From NCBI GenBank assembly GCA_027450145.1, contig DAIDKH010000024.1, forward strand, positions 1 through 53,805: a stretch of 53,805 bases of DNA, written 5' to 3'. Every line of letters begins with the position of its first letter. Position 1 is the first letter of the stretch. The DNA comes from Chthonomonadaceae bacterium. Its GTDB lineage: Bacteria; Armatimonadota; Chthonomonadetes; Chthonomonadales; Chthonomonadaceae. Below, piece by piece: positions 52,600-53,805 of the stretch. The translations under genes and the position numbers were made by a program. The notes beneath the pieces were generated by a model. That model worked only from the letters and a program-made list of their open reading frames with translations. It did not search any database and had not been told where the DNA came from.

Positions 52600-53805
52600 G
52601 TGGCATCTTCCGCTGTTGATCGAGAACTTGAAACGCTTATCCGCGCTCGGTATCCGGTCATTTATATCGTTTCCTGGGAGGAGCATCGAGTAGAGGAAGC
52701 GTTGCGTCGTATTGCACAGGATCGCGGCAAGAAGATTTTCTTCTGGACCGTTACCCAGGGTATGGTTGCCAATTCGAATTTGCGTGATAACGCTACGCGC
52801 GATCCACTGGCAGCATTGGACGCTGTGCTTGATTCGCGTGAACAGGCGCTGTTTGTTCTCAAGGACTACCATGCGTTCATTTCAGACGTCACCATTACTC
52901 GGCGATTACGCGATCTTACCTCCGTACTTAAAACGTGTTACAAGTCCCTCATCATCCTCGCACCAATGCTAAAGTTGCCAGCCGAGCTGGAAAAGGATAT
53001 AGCAGTGGTTGATTACGGTCTACCGGATTATGGGGATCTCGACGGTATTTTGGAGAAAGTCATACAGGCCGTTAAAGATACACCGCAAATTGATTGTAAC
53101 CTCTCTGAATTGGAGCGGGACCAGGTGCTGAAAGCGGCGCAGGGTCTCACAGCGATGGAGGCTGAAAATGTATTCGCCAAGAGCCTCATTGAAAAACATC
53201 GCTTTGACGTGGATGTGGTGTTAAGCGAGAAAGAACAGATCATCCGAAAGTCCGGAATCCTCGAATACTACCCATTTAACGAGAGCTTACACGATGTTGG
53301 GGGGCTCGACCTGCTAAAAGACTGGATGCAAAAGCGCACTGTAGCCTTTACCGAGCGTGCTCGAGAGTTTGGGCTTCCGGCTCCGCGCGGCGTATTATTG
53401 TTGGGTGTGCAAGGATGCGGTAAAAGTCTTTCTGCCAAGGCAATTGGTTCACTTTGGCGCTTACCTTTGCTTCGTCTGGATATAGGCAGGATCTTCGGAG
53501 GAATTGTTGGGCAGTCCGAGGAGAACATGCGGAAGGCAATACGCGTTGCCGAGTCCGTTGCGCCCTGTATCCTTTGGTTAGATGAACTTGAAAAAGGCTT
53601 CGCAGGCACTCAGAGCTCCGGTATCAGTGATGGTGGTACGACTAGTCGTGTTTTTGGGACATTTCTTACATGGATGCAGGACAAGAAAGTAAGCGCATTT
53701 GTTGTGGCCACGTCTAACGATGTAACCAGCCTTCCTCCAGAACTACTACGTAAAGGACGCTTTGACGAAATTTTCTTTATCGATCTACCATCGAGCGAGG
53801 AGCGT
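52600..53805 (+). CDS. Ycf46-type AAA+ ATPase (partial, C-terminus outside window)
   Basis: GTG 52600 with CCGGAGG upstream starts a frame that stays open for 402 codons to the right edge. The N-terminal half (~1-225) matches the Ycf46/Slr0374 type: [29 protein letters not shown]. The AAA+ domain begins near 226 ([12 protein letters not shown]) with Walker [14 protein letters not shown], Walker [12 protein letters not shown] and the sensor region [20 protein letters not shown]. It is an ATPase of stress or CO2-related function in cyanobacteria; the role elsewhere is unclear. The C-terminal lid lies beyond the window. Confidence 0.88.
   Translation, partial: MASSAVDRELETLIRARYPVIYIVSWEEHRVEEALRRIAQDRGKKIFFWTVTQGMVANSNLRDNATRDPLAALDAVLDSREQALFVLKDYHAFISDVTITRRLRDLTSVLKTCYKSLIILAPMLKLPAELEKDIAVVDYGLPDYGDLDGILEKVIQAVKDTPQIDCNLSELERDQVLKAAQGLTAMEAENVFAKSLIEKHRFDVDVVLSEKEQIIRKSGILEYYPFNESLHDVGGLDLLKDWMQKRTVAFTERAREFGLPAPRGVLLLGVQGCGKSLSAKAIGSLWRLPLLRLDIGRIFGGIVGQSEENMRKAIRVAESVAPCILWLDELEKGFAGTQSSGISDGGTTSRVFGTFLTWMQDKKVSAFVVATSNDVTSLPPELLRKGRFDEIFFIDLPSSEER

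Overview
The window looks like a piece of a Gram-negative-type, flagellated, menaquinone-using bacterium, and the phylum Armatimonadota is the best guess. The main clue is a prepilin-like protein at 43000-43824, whose N-terminus reads as a [12 protein letters not shown] helix followed by [12 protein letters not shown] and which ends with an H-X9-DG motif. Supporting clues are a secreted protein with two DUF1080 domains, a GH20-type enzyme, a large DUF6785-like membrane protein, futalosine-pathway MqnD and a Ycf46-type AAA+ ATPase. No rRNA, tRNA, CRISPR array, insertion sequence or prophage gene was recognised. The density is that of an ordinary chromosome, with short intergenic gaps and many coupled starts.

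Layout, left to right. 1-3856 (minus): two glycosyltransferase genes, one cut by the window edge and one a 1006-residue methyltransferase/TPR/methyltransferase/glycosyltransferase fusion. 4005-7144 (plus): a chemotaxis operon cheC-cheD-cheR-cheY-cheX, without cheA, cheW or cheB in view. 7181-9774 (minus): an ornithine-cyclodeaminase-family protein, a short LarC-like protein and MqnD. 9995-11989 (plus): the polytopic membrane protein. 12030-18902 (minus): an eight-gene signalling locus, in transcription order a sigma-70-like factor, Ser/Thr kinase, degenerate FHA protein, small membrane protein, FHA-TM-trypsin-like protease, small TM protein, PP2C phosphatase and FHA-TM-pseudoprotease. This is the most unusual system in the window.

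19076-32705: a secreted GH20-like enzyme, a MATE transporter, a trans-sulfuration PLP enzyme, a double-DUF1080 protein, Tgt with an HD-domain protein, a fusion of an alpha/beta hydrolase with an MprF-type aminoacyl-lipid synthase domain, a TPR protein and UDP-glucose dehydrogenase. 33060-34770: motA and motB, with motB needing a -1 frameshift to be read whole. 34859-36994: gyrB. 37233-42326 (plus): a cytochrome c maturation operon ccmA-B-C-(D-like)-E-F in which CcmE carries the CXXXY heme-binding motif in place of HXXXY, and no ccmH follows.

42690-44901 (minus): LacI-family regulator, prepilin-like protein and small lipoprotein, preceded by a near-consensus promoter with palindromes at and below the predicted start of transcription. 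A DeoR-family regulator is divergent from it (45135-45917). 45936-52393 (minus): a tightly packed run of secreted TPR protein, secreted unknown protein, IspE, MobA-like nucleotidyltransferase, beta-lactamase-fold hydrolase, PanD and a metallophosphatase. 52600 to the right edge (plus): a Ycf46-type AAA+ ATPase, cut by the window end.

All functional assignments come from reading motifs by eye. No database search was run.
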